Source of the DNA: an uncultured Gammaproteobacteria bacterium
Lineage (GTDB): Bacteria > Pseudomonadota > Gammaproteobacteria > DRJJ01
Direction of reading: 5' to 3'
NCBI GenBank assembly: GCA_947258795.1
Contig: CAMYJU010000005.1
Coordinates: forward strand, 1-64,000
DNA: 64,000 nt
Under the pieces are notes generated by a model. The model worked only from the letters and a program-made list of their open reading frames with translations. It made no database searches and had not been told where the DNA came from. This document shows, one piece after another, positions 11,116 through 20,721 of this stretch (position 1 is its first letter; each line of letters starts with the position of its first letter). The position numbers were made by a program, and so were the translations under genes.

Positions 11116-11982
11116 CTAGACGAATTCATTCCAGAAATGCTCGTCTTCTGACAAGCGTTGAAACAACATATTCGACTCTTCTGTATTTTTATCGATTATC
11201 CTGCGTATATCCCTGTACCAGTATGGATTGAAATACAGCCTTAGTAATATATCGCCTGTCATTCTGGTGAGCCTGGACCTGGAATGACGCGCCCTGTAAA
11301 TAAACCCTTTAAACCAGTATTTTTGTTCCAGCGGTATCGTGTCCTGTCGGCAGATAGGATCCCGAAAACCGGCACCATGATGATAAATCATATCTCCATA
11401 GATACCGTACCATACCGGATGCAGGTTTTTCCTGTTGGAGCGTTTTACCGGGTACCAGTCAATATTATTTGCTTCCAGCTTCTGTAACAGGTTGCCACCT
11501 GTATCTGTCACCCAGGTATCACTCATGTTTTTCCATTCATAGCCGGGCTTCCAGTCACCTTTTAGCTCTCTCCAGAATTTTACGGTCGTTGCACAATATA
11601 AGGGGTGCGGTTGAATATCATCCCCGTTCTCGCTTCTCTGTACCGCAATGAGGTGATGCTTTTCTATCAAATCACGTGTTTTTGACAGGTATTCGGTGAC
11701 TGGAAAGGCATCACCATCAAGAAATACCAGTAGATCATCATCATCGGCATCCTTGCAGGCAATATCAGCGAGGATATTCAGCTTGATCGAATGGCTGTAT
11801 GACATATAACAGGCATCGACACCCTCGGTAGATACAAAATCAAACTGATCCGAGACATCTTTATCGATACCACTTACAAAGGCATATATCTTGTAATTCT
11901 CGTGTGTGTACAGATCAAGATATTTTCTTTGCGGGGCTATCCATTTGTCATTACCCCAGTGCACTGTAAGAATATAGATCAT
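11116..11982 (-). CDS. Glycosyltransferase-like protein (GT-A type, family unassigned)
   Basis: A 288-residue soluble protein. An N-terminal strand IYILTVHWGNDKW leads to the motif LLVFLDGDAFPVTEYL near residue 87, where DGD could be the DxD metal and sugar-nucleotide site of a GT-A fold. Downstream are HPLYCATTVKFW and WYGIYGDMIYHHGAGFRDP, as in some conserved hypothetical glycosyltransferases. I do not recognise the exact family. It is the last gene of the minus-strand natural-product cluster, 108 AT-rich bases after the free sulfotransferase, so it may have its own promoter. It could glycosylate the peptide product or belong to polysaccharide assembly. Confidence 0.5.
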   Translation of the reverse strand: MIYILTVHWGNDKWIAPQRKYLDLYTHENYKIYAFVSGIDKDVSDQFDFVSTEGVDACYMSYSHSIKLNILADIACKDADDDDLLVFLDGDAFPVTEYLSKTRDLIEKHHLIAVQRSENGDDIQPHPLYCATTVKFWRELKGDWKPGYEWKNMSDTWVTDTGGNLLQKLEANNIDWYPVKRSNRKNLHPVWYGIYGDMIYHHGAGFRDPICRQDTIPLEQKYWFKGFIYRARHSRSRLTRMTGDILLRLYFNPYWYRDIRRIIDKNTEESNMLFQRLSEDEHFWNEFV

Positions 11983-12090
11983 GATTGATATTCAATAAAT
12001 ATTGTTTCAGGTGTATCGGCCTAATGGTCCAAAATAAAACATTATATTATGTATAGGATTTAATCAATCGCATTTCCATATTTTTTACAT

Positions 12091-12951
12091 TCACACCTCA
12101 AATCCAAGCTGGGTAACTTCAGAGATTTGCCTGTCGTTGAACAACCTGATATTCCTGTTTTTATATCTTCCTGTTGATGTTGGCTTTGAGAGATTAACCA
12201 GGCGACGGCATTCCTCGTCGGTTGTCTTGATATCCAGAAATTCGAGCAGCCTTTCCAGCTCAGGCTCGGGATTTTGGCAATATTCATCATAATTCAGCAA
12301 GTAGAAGTTGGAACCCAGGCTGTTACGGGCTGTCTCAATTGCCTGTTTATTACTGCGAATCCAGTATTCCAGTTGCATGTAGGGGATATTATCCTTCTCC
12401 AGATTGACACTCAAATCGTAACGATAGCCCCAGTATCTGAGCTGTTGTGTATTTGTACTAAAAGCCATATCCAGACCATGCCTGATAACATGTATGTATT
12501 TCATGTTCGGAAAGTAGTCAACCAGTTCCTGCAGAAACAAATGACTGATCGGCTCCTTCCAGCCCCAACGCGTCAGTTGATGCTTCCCTGAACACCAGTT
12601 TTGGGTAAACGCATGAATCAGCTCCTTTCTTCTACCCGACTTGATTGTCGACTTCCGGTACAGTGCTGTTATATACCTTATGATATCGGTCAGTGACCAG
12701 CCTTCCCCTGTCATACGCCTGGTAAACATGGATAGATAACGATCAAAATTCTCACGTCCTGTCGTTCTGATCCAGTCGGGCCTCTGGAATATTCGGGTAA
12801 ACAGCAGACTGTCATTCTGCTCGTCGATCTCGTCTCCCAGATAATATCCCAACTCCATCAGGGTCTGCGCTATCAGGCGTGTACCACTACCACCTAATGC
12901 ACCTATGACCACAGGATCTTTTTTTAACAATTTTGTTTCAGACATTTCCAT
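12091..12951 (-). CDS. PAPS-dependent sulfotransferase
   Basis: A 286-residue cytoplasmic sulfotransferase. The 5-prime phosphosulfate loop is GALGGSGTRLIAQTLMELGY near residue 18, and the 3-prime phosphate-binding segment is YIHVIRHGLDMAFSTN near residue 155. It would move sulfate from PAPS to a hydroxyl or amine. The gene starts 22 bases after the PKS/NRPS stop, so it is almost certainly in the same transcript and acts on the assembled product or a carrier-bound intermediate. It is separate from the sulfotransferase domain fused in the 953-aa NRPS. Start ATG at 12951, or the third codon at 12945. Confidence 0.75.
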   Translation of the reverse strand: MEMSETKLLKKDPVVIGALGGSGTRLIAQTLMELGYYLGDEIDEQNDSLLFTRIFQRPDWIRTTGRENFDRYLSMFTRRMTGEGWSLTDIIRYITALYRKSTIKSGRRKELIHAFTQNWCSGKHQLTRWGWKEPISHLFLQELVDYFPNMKYIHVIRHGLDMAFSTNTQQLRYWGYRYDLSVNLEKDNIPYMQLEYWIRSNKQAIETARNSLGSNFYLLNYDEYCQNPEPELERLLEFLDIKTTDEECRRLVNLSKPTSTGRYKNRNIRLFNDRQISEVTQLGFEV

Positions 12952-12973
12952 ATCGCACCACAGACTTCCATAA

Positions 12974-15900
12974 TTAGTTAAACAGGCGCTTGATCAGTTT
13001 ACTCATACTGCCTATCACTGATGATTTCCTGACATCCCTGGTTTGTACTGGTTGCTCTTCGCTCACATTCAAACCTGCCGCAATGTCGACCAACGGATAT
13101 AACACCAGATCCATCAAGGTGATATTGCTCTGCAATTCACTTCTAACCTGGTTAATAACCTGCATGGCCAACAGCGAATGCCCACCGATTTCAAAGAAAT
13201 TATCGCTTGACCTGATGCTGTCGATATATAACAGCGATTTCCATATTTCTGCCAGCTTCGTTTCCTCTGGCGACAGGGATTCAATCGCTTCTTCTGCAAT
13301 ACGGCTTTCCCCGAATGGCTCAGGCAGTTTTTTTCGGTCTATTTTCCCATTGGGTGTCTTCGGTACTTCCGCAAGTTCTATAAAAATCTGCGGTAACATG
13401 TACTTGGGCAGTGACTGGTTAAGATAGGATCGCAGGTCTGTCGAGGTCAGTGAGGCTTCATGTACAGGCACATAATAAGCCACCAGGCGACTATCTCCGG
13501 CACGTACCTCATGGATGGCCACAACACTTTCCTGTATGGCATCATGCTGATTCAGAATGGATTCGATTTCACCCAGTTCAATACGGTAACCACGGATCTT
13601 GACCTGGGAATCCAGGCGCCCATGAAATTCGATATTGCCATCCACCAGATACCTGGCTCCGTCACCCGTTCTGTAGAGTACGCTTTGTTCACTGGAAAAA
13701 GGATTCTGCACAAATCGCTCTTCGGTCAATTGCGGTCGATTCAGATAGCCTTTAGTGACACCTTCACCACCGATATACAACTCCCCGGGTACTCCCCATG
13801 GGGCCGGCTGCAGCGTCTGATCAAGGATATAGATCTGCGTATTGCCAATCGGCTTGCCAATGTGGACCGGGGCTGCAGGATCTTCTATCTGACAACAGGT
13901 AGACCATACGGTGGTCTCGGTCGGTCCATACATATTCCAGACACTGGCGGCCCTGCTACACAAATCACCAACCAGGTCGGCCGGCATCGCCTCCCCGCCA
14001 CACAGTATCTTCAGCTTGTCAGAACCCAGCCAGCCTGATCCGATCAGCATACGCCAGGTCCCCGGCGTCGCCTGCATGACGGTTGGCTGGTATTCCGCCA
14101 TCCGCTGTGACAATCGTATTCCATCCGATGACTCTTCGGCATCAACTATAAATACGGATGCGCCTGATATTAATGGTAAATACAGTTCCAGTACGGCAAT
14201 ATCAAATGACAGGGTCGTAATCGCCATCAGCCTGTCTTGATCACTCATCCCGGGTTGTTCCTGCATCGTGCACAGGAAATTAACTACACCCCGGTGTGGC
14301 ACCATGACACCCTTGGGTTTACCGGTCGAACCGGAAGTATAGATGATATAAGCCAGATCTTCCGGGGTGACATCCACTTCACCAGTCAGTTCGGAACTAC
14401 TGGCAGTTATAGCAGCCTGGTCCGTATCCAGGTTAATGAGCTGCAGGCCCTCGACGGGCAGACCTTCCAGAGACTGGCTATCAGCCACCAGATATTGCAG
14501 ACCGGAGTCCTCGACCATGAAATGCAGACGATCTTCCGGAAATTCCGGATCCAGCGGTACATAAGCGGCACCGGTTTTGAGTATTGCCAGTAAGGCAACC
14601 ACCATATCAACCGAACGTGTAACCGATAACCCGACCAGCGAGCGAACTTCAACTCCCTGCTTCTGTAAATAATGTGCCAACTGGCTGGAACGCTGTTCCA
14701 GCTCCTGATAACTGAGCTGATGACTGGTATCCGATACGGCAATGCTGTCAGCTCTGATCTTTACCTGCTCACTGACCAGATGATGCATGCATTGTTCTTT
14801 CGGATAGGCACGCCCGGTCCGGTTCCAGTCGTCCAGCAAATTGTGCCGCTCGGATTCTGTCAACAAGCCCAGCCTGGACAGGCTGCTATCCTGCTGCGCA
14901 AGAATTGATTCCAGCAAGTTGACATACAACGCCTGCCAATGCTCAATCGTCTGCTGATCAAACAGACTCTTGTTGTAGGTGCATTCCAGGTTGATATGCT
15001 CCTGATCCAGCAGCACATTGAAGAACAATTCAAATGTTTCAAAATGTCGGGGGTTTGAACCCTGGGTTATGTCGAGATTCTCGAAGTGTATACCACTGGC
15101 CAACTGGTCGATATTGAACACGACCGAGATTAACGGCAGGCGCGCAGGATCATGAGGAAACTCCAGATCGCCGACTACCGTTCCGTAGGTGCACAACTGA
15201 TGCTCAAACGACTCCAGCACTGTCGACTGGGTCGCTGTCAGCATCTCACTAAACGACTGCTTGCCATCGATCTCGATGCGCAAGGGCAGGAAATTCACAC
15301 AATGTCCGACCAGATCACGGCCACCGACCAGGGTTTGACCGGCAGCCGAAATACCGACATTAAATTCCGACTGGTAACTGAGACGATGTATCAGCACATT
15401 AAATACTGACAGCAGCAGACTGAATAAGGTTACTTTTCTACTCGATGCCAGCTGCCGTATGCGGGTCGCCAGGGTATCATCCAGGCGTTGCACTACCCTG
15501 TCTGCCTGATGGGTCTTTAATGGTGGTCGGGTATAGTCCAGCGGCAAATCAAGTGCCGGTGCCATATCAGCATGCTTGTCAACCCAGAAATGCCTGTCCA
15601 GTTCACGCTGTTGCTGCTGTTCTTCCTGGCATAACCACTGAGCATACTCCCTGAATTGCATCGGCTCTGGCGGCAGCTCACCGGTAAGCTGTGCACTGTA
15701 TAGCCGTCCGAGATCAGTTAACAGTGCGCCGGATGACCAGCCATCACAGGCGATATGATGAACCCCCAGAAACAGCACATGCGCCTGTTCAGACAATCGA
15801 TACAGACATAGCCTGTATAATGGACCATTTTCAAGGTCATAGGCTGTTTCCACATCCTTGTCAGCGTCTGCATGCAAACGTGCCTGTTGTGCCTCAGGTG

Positions 15901-18900
15901 ACAGGGTTTGCATATCAATACAGCGAACTTCCAGCTTATCAAGATGTGCACCGTAACGCGCCTTCCCTTCCTGACTGACAGTCAGACGCAAGGAGTCATG
16001 ACGGTTAATCATCAGCAGCAGGGCGTGATCCAGAATTTGTTTATCGAGCGTACCGGTCAGTTGTAATGTATTGGACAGGTTGTAGGCACACGATGCATTC
16101 TCTCCCAGGCAACAGGACAGCCAGACTTCCATTTGCCCATCGGTCAGGAACTGTTCTGCCGTCATTACAGCAGACGCCGGTATCATAGCTTCTGGCCGGG
16201 CAGTAGACGGCAGGAAACCACCCTGTTGCAGTGCTGCGACACTTTCTATAATAGCCAGTTTGACTGCTTCAAAATCCTGATCTGTATGTGCCGTTGAGAA
16301 GAACGATGAACGGCCTTCGGTAATATGGATACCCTTGTCCCGCAAATGATAATAAAGCAGGGTTGAATATTCCGGATGGCTGGTAAACTTGATATGGAAA
16401 AATGAACTGAAGGTCTCCACATGCAGCGGGGCGCCCATATTCATAAAGGCGTCATTCAGATCCTCAACAAACCGCTTCGTCCTGTTATTAAGCTGCTGTT
16501 GCAAGCCGGGACCCTGTTCACGCAAGTGCAGCAGTACCGCGCGGCAGGCAGCCAACGCCAATGGATGCCTGACAAAGGTACCTGCAAACCAGGTCACACC
16601 GGCTTCGGGTATGGAACCGTCACCGAACTGCCACATCCCCCCATCGAGGGCATCCAGATAACGATGATCTCCACTGACGATACCAATCGGCAGCCCACCA
16701 CCAACCACCTTGCCATAGGTCGCAATATCCGCCTTGACATCGAACAGGGCCTGCACCCCTCCCGGATGTGAACGAAATCCGGTGATCATTTCATCAAGCA
16801 CCAGTGCAATATCCAGCTCTCTGGTAAGCGTCCTGAGTTCTTTCAGGAAACTGACCGGCTGCGTGTCCGGGTGACGACTCTGTACCGGTTCAACCAGAAC
16901 TGCCGCAATGTCTCCGGCCTGTTCCCTGATTACCTCCAACGCGTGATTGTCGCCATATTCCAGTACCAGTACCTGTTCAACCATGTGCGGCAGAATACCT
17001 GGCGCCACCGGTATCGGACGTGCGCGATCACCCATGCTCAAACGCTTGACCAGCACCTCATCAAATATACCGTGGTAGGAGCCGGCAAAAATCACAATCT
17101 TGTCCCGTCCGGTCACGGTTCTCGCGACCCGAATCGCGGCCAGTACGGCCTCTGAACCGGTATTACAGAATGCCATACGCTCCATGCCGGTCATTTCACA
17201 GAACAGGCTGGCAGCCTCTCCGGCCAGTGGCGTTTGCGGGCCGATCTCATAGCCTTTGTGTAATTGCTCCTGAACAGCTGCACTGATAAATGCGGGTGTA
17301 TGGCCAAACAGGTTGACACCAAAACCCATGGCCATATCGATATACTCATTGCCATCGATATCCCATAGTCGGGAACCCGCAGACCGTTCTGCAACAACCG
17401 GATAGGCAATTTCTTTCCACAGCTTTCGAAAACCTGAAACAGTACGGGCGTCAGCGAGCTGTTTCCTGTTGGACTGAACCAACTCCCTGGAGGCCCTGGT
17501 CTTGCCGACGATACTTTCGATTAATGTATCCAGGTGTTTTTGTTGCTGCGCAGTCAGCCCTGAGCTGGCGCCGGTATCGATAGCCTTCCACGGCCCGGTC
17601 GTGATTTCAGGCTCATCGGTAGCCATTAACTCGCTGGCAGTGACCGCATGTTCTGATGTTGCTTCAGTCCCGGTCACAGGCTGTGCCAGCACTCCGCTGC
17701 CGGGCACCTGTTCAGCCTGGTTCTCCCTGATATAGTCTGTCAGGGCCGCCAGGTTTCCGAACTCCTCCATAACCTGTCTAAAGGTAATATTGACTGAAAA
17801 GCGTTTTTTTAATGCCAGGCTGACCTGGGTCAGCGCCAGTGAGTCGAACCCCAGTTCCAGAAAAGAAACATTGGGCCTGATCTGACCGGCTGACAGACCG
17901 CTAAGTTCAACCAGGATGTTTTTCAGCTCCTGCTCTATCGATGATTCGGTATCTGCCGATGCAGGCCCGGCCGAATCGGGCTGCTGTGTTGCATCCGAAA
18001 CCTCCGGGTATAACTGGTGGATGGTAGCCTTATGATGAGGTTTGCTTTCCCCCTCTATCCAGTAGCGCGTACGCTCGAATGCATAACCAGGGACTGAAAC
18101 ATGCTTGCGCTGTTCGTACTGGTAGTACTGGTCCCAGTCGACCTGCCCCCCTGCCGACCAGAGTTGACCGAGTGCGGATACCAGGCATGCCTGATCGTCG
18201 ATTTGCTCTTTTGGATACCGGATACTGTTGATCACGGCATGCGTGTCTTTAACCAGAGGATGCTGCCTGACAAAATTACACAAGGTCCTGCCCGGCCCCA
18301 TTTCGATAAAGCAGGCATTCTCTCTTTCCAGCAGTACCGCAAGCCCATCATAGAACCTTACGGTTTGGCGTAAGTGTTTTGACCAGTAGGCCGGATCAGT
18401 CGCCTGTTTATCGGTAATCCAGTCACCGGTCAGGTTAGATATAAACGGTATTTCAGGACGTGAAGGATTCGCAGACCTGGCCAGTTGTTCAAAGGGCTCC
18501 AGCGCAGCATCCATCATCGCGGAATGGAATGCATGTGAGGTTCGTAACTCCTGGTAACCTACCGATTGCTGTTGCAGGGTTTCCTGCAAGGCCTGCACAG
18601 ACTTGTGCGGTCCGGATACCACCGTCGCATTATTAGTATTGACGGTGGCGATCGAAATATCTACCGGCAACAGTCCAGACAGCTCATGTTCGGGCAGGGA
18701 AACCGCCAGCATACTGCCCGTGGACTGCTGCTGCATCAAACGTCCCCGTTCGGCCGCCAGCCTCAAGGCCTGCTCCAGGGTAAATACACCACTCAGACAG
18801 GCTGCCACATACTCACCGATACTGTGCCCGATCATTGCTGCAGGCTGTATACCCCAGCTCTGCCATAAACGCGACATCGCATATTCCGTTACGAACAGCG

Positions 18901-20698
18901 CGGGCTGGGTATATTGTGTCTGCTGCAATTGCTCGGCTGCCTGCTGCTCCTCGCCCGGCTGCGGATACATCAGTTGACGTATATCGGCTTCCAGTATGTC
19001 TTTCAGGAACAGCGCACAACTGTCTACCTGTTCACGGAAAACCGGTTCCGATTCGTACAGGCCACGGGCCATATTGGAATACTGTGCACCCTGACCTGAA
19101 AACATGAATATATGATCATCGCACACGGCATCCTGACGGCTTACAGCAGACCAGCTATCCTGCTGTGACAGACTGGTGTCACTCGCCTCACTGGAATTCC
19201 TGACCACCGCATAACTGCGACAGGTATAGGATTGACGATGCTGCTGCAGGGTATAGGCCACATCAGCCACTGACAGATCGGTGTTCGAACCCAGGTGTCT
19301 GCTCAGCTGTTGCTGTGCATCAGACAGCGACTGCTCGGTCCTGGCTGACAGCGGAATCAGTTGCCATGCCCTGCTGTCAGATGACGCACGGGTATCCGTC
19401 CAGCCTTCCAGTATGGCATGGAAGTTCGTACCACCCAGACCGAACGAACTGACACCGGCAAGGCGCTGTTGCTTGTCTTCCGGCCAGGAGGACATCTTGT
19501 CATTGACATAAAACGGGCTATTGTCGAAATCGATTTGCGGATTGGGACGCTTGTAATTAAGCGATGCCGGTATTTGACCATATTTCAGTGCCAGGGTGGT
19601 CTTGATCAGACCGGCGATACTGGCTCCGGCATCAAGATGACCGATATTGGTCTTGACCGAACCAATCGGGCAGTAGGCCTTCTTGTCCGTATATTCGCGG
19701 TAGGCCCTGGTCAGGGCAGCGATTTCTATCGGGTCACCAAGCGCTGTACCGGTACCATGTGCTTCGATATAACCCATATCTTCAATATTGATGTCTGCCA
19801 GTGACAGGGCATCACCAATCACGGCAGCCTGACCTTTCAGACCCGGTGCGGTAAACCCGATCTTGTCCGAACCGTCATTATTGATCGCGGTAGCGCGAAT
19901 CACTGCATGGATACTATCTCCATCAGTAATGGCGTCTTCCAGTGGTTTGAGTACGATGAAGCCCATACCACTACCCCGAACCATGCCCTTGGCATCAGCA
20001 TCAAAAGCACGACAGTATCCATCCGGTGACTGGGTTCCACCTTCCTGGTAATGGTAGCCACTTTGTAACGGCACCTGGATACGTCCACCACCAGCCAGTG
20101 CAACCTGGCAGTCCCCGGCCAGCAGACTCTGACAGGCAAGATGTACTGCAACACCGGATGAGGAACAGGCAGTCTGCACATCGATAGCAGGGCCGGTCAG
20201 ATTGAGCTTGAACGCCACACGTGTCGCAATATAGTCTTTCTCACTGCTTAACATGCTTTGATAGTCATCAAAGGCATGCAGCATTTCCGGATTGGCCGCA
20301 AACCGGTCGAGGATATAGGTATTACGGGCAACACCGCCAAACACGCCAACCTGAGCACCTTCCTGTCCGCTTACTATACCTGCGTCTTCGAGTGCCGCAC
20401 TGGCACACTCCAGGAAAATACGATGCTGAGGATCCATCAGCGCCGCTTCGCGCGGATTGTAGCCGAAGAATGATGCGTCAAAACAGTCTGCATCATCCAG
20501 CCAGGCGCCGGCCTTCACGTAATCCGGGTCACCAAGGGTTTCGATATCGATACCGGCCGCGATCAATTCATCGCGACTGAAGTGATGGATCGCAGACTGA
20601 CCTGAATGCAACAGCTCCCAGAACTGCTCAACAGAGTTAGCCCCCGGAAATCTGCATGCCATGCCGATGATGGCTATTTTGTCGGTCAAATCATCCAT
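12974..20698 (-). CDS. Hybrid PKS-NRPS: KS-AT-ACP-aminotransferase-C-A(Gly-like)-PCP
   Basis: A 2574-residue assembly-line protein. KS (about 5-430): active Cys178 in TACSSS, His314 in EAHGTGT, His354 in NIGHLDAG. AT (about 530-830): Ser626 in GHSIGEY and the HAFH motif at 722-725, typical of malonyl-CoA selection. ACP: Ser953 in ELGFDSL. Class III PLP aminotransferase (about 1060-1490): Lys1330 in ATYGKVVGGG, as in mycosubtilin and iturin synthases, where it turns a beta-keto thioester into a beta-amino acyl unit. C domain: HHIACDG at 1647-1653. A domain (about 1965-2480): deduced ten-residue code DILQLGMVWK, near the published Gly code. PCP: Ser2508 in GGHSLL. No ketoreductase, dehydratase or thioesterase is present. 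The C-terminus is a short amphipathic tail ending KLIKRLFN. It begins 23 bases after the A-PCP-sulfotransferase gene. Confidence 0.95.
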   Translation of the reverse strand: MDDLTDKIAIIGMACRFPGANSVEQFWELLHSGQSAIHHFSRDELIAAGIDIETLGDPDYVKAGAWLDDADCFDASFFGYNPREAALMDPQHRIFLECASAALEDAGIVSGQEGAQVGVFGGVARNTYILDRFAANPEMLHAFDDYQSMLSSEKDYIATRVAFKLNLTGPAIDVQTACSSSGVAVHLACQSLLAGDCQVALAGGGRIQVPLQSGYHYQEGGTQSPDGYCRAFDADAKGMVRGSGMGFIVLKPLEDAITDGDSIHAVIRATAINNDGSDKIGFTAPGLKGQAAVIGDALSLADINIEDMGYIEAHGTGTALGDPIEIAALTRAYREYTDKKAYCPIGSVKTNIGHLDAGASIAGLIKTTLALKYGQIPASLNYKRPNPQIDFDNSPFYVNDKMSSWPEDKQQRLAGVSSFGLGGTNFHAILEGWTDTRASSDSRAWQLIPLSARTEQSLSDAQQQLSRHLGSNTDLSVADVAYTLQQHRQSYTCRSYAVVRNSSEASDTSLSQQDSWSAVSRQDAVCDDHIFMFSGQGAQYSNMARGLYESEPVFREQVDSCALFLKDILEADIRQLMYPQPGEEQQAAEQLQQTQYTQPALFVTEYAMSRLWQSWGIQPAAMIGHSIGEYVAACLSGVFTLEQALRLAAERGRLMQQQSTGSMLAVSLPEHELSGLLPVDISIATVNTNNATVVSGPHKSVQALQETLQQQSVGYQELRTSHAFHSAMMDAALEPFEQLARSANPSRPEIPFISNLTGDWITDKQATDPAYWSKHLRQTVRFYDGLAVLLERENACFIEMGPGRTLCNFVRQHPLVKDTHAVINSIRYPKEQIDDQACLVSALGQLWSAGGQVDWDQYYQYEQRKHVSVPGYAFERTRYWIEGESKPHHKATIHQLYPEVSDATQQPDSAGPASADTESSIEQELKNILVELSGLSAGQIRPNVSFLELGFDSLALTQVSLALKKRFSVNITFRQVMEEFGNLAALTDYIRENQAEQVPGSGVLAQPVTGTEATSEHAVTASELMATDEPEITTGPWKAIDTGASSGLTAQQQKHLDTLIESIVGKTRASRELVQSNRKQLADARTVSGFRKLWKEIAYPVVAERSAGSRLWDIDGNEYIDMAMGFGVNLFGHTPAFISAAVQEQLHKGYEIGPQTPLAGEAASLFCEMTGMERMAFCNTGSEAVLAAIRVARTVTGRDKIVIFAGSYHGIFDEVLVKRLSMGDRARPIPVAPGILPHMVEQVLVLEYGDNHALEVIREQAGDIAAVLVEPVQSRHPDTQPVSFLKELRTLTRELDIALVLDEMITGFRSHPGGVQALFDVKADIATYGKVVGGGLPIGIVSGDHRYLDALDGGMWQFGDGSIPEAGVTWFAGTFVRHPLALAACRAVLLHLREQGPGLQQQLNNRTKRFVEDLNDAFMNMGAPLHVETFSSFFHIKFTSHPEYSTLLYYHLRDKGIHITEGRSSFFSTAHTDQDFEAVKLAIIESVAALQQGGFLPSTARPEAMIPASAVMTAEQFLTDGQMEVWLSCCLGENASCAYNLSNTLQLTGTLDKQILDHALLLMINRHDSLRLTVSQEGKARYGAHLDKLEVRCIDMQTLSPEAQQARLHADADKDVETAYDLENGPLYRLCLYRLSEQAHVLFLGVHHIACDGWSSGALLTDLGRLYSAQLTGELPPEPMQFREYAQWLCQEEQQQQRELDRHFWVDKHADMAPALDLPLDYTRPPLKTHQADRVVQRLDDTLATRIRQLASSRKVTLFSLLLSVFNVLIHRLSYQSEFNVGISAAGQTLVGGRDLVGHCVNFLPLRIEIDGKQSFSEMLTATQSTVLESFEHQLCTYGTVVGDLEFPHDPARLPLISVVFNIDQLASGIHFENLDITQGSNPRHFETFELFFNVLLDQEHINLECTYNKSLFDQQTIEHWQALYVNLLESILAQQDSSLSRLGLLTESERHNLLDDWNRTGRAYPKEQCMHHLVSEQVKIRADSIAVSDTSHQLSYQELEQRSSQLAHYLQKQGVEVRSLVGLSVTRSVDMVVALLAILKTGAAYVPLDPEFPEDRLHFMVEDSGLQYLVADSQSLEGLPVEGLQLINLDTDQAAITASSSELTGEVDVTPEDLAYIIYTSGSTGKPKGVMVPHRGVVNFLCTMQEQPGMSDQDRLMAITTLSFDIAVLELYLPLISGASVFIVDAEESSDGIRLSQRMAEYQPTVMQATPGTWRMLIGSGWLGSDKLKILCGGEAMPADLVGDLCSRAASVWNMYGPTETTVWSTCCQIEDPAAPVHIGKPIGNTQIYILDQTLQPAPWGVPGELYIGGEGVTKGYLNRPQLTEERFVQNPFSSEQSVLYRTGDGARYLVDGNIEFHGRLDSQVKIRGYRIELGEIESILNQHDAIQESVVAIHEVRAGDSRLVAYYVPVHEASLTSTDLRSYLNQSLPKYMLPQIFIELAEVPKTPNGKIDRKKLPEPFGESRIAEEAIESLSPEETKLAEIWKSLLYIDSIRSSDNFFEIGGHSLLAMQVINQVRSELQSNITLMDLVLYPLVDIAAGLNVSEEQPVQTRDVRKSSVIGSMSKLIKRLFN

Positions 20699-20721
20699 TT
20701 GAGGGGTCGAAGGAATACTGT

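Noticed and set aside
13460-14038. A 192-codon open frame on the plus strand
   Set aside because: It lies antisense to the Gly-type adenylation domain, has no recognisable product or ribosome-binding site, and is explained by codon bias of the real gene.
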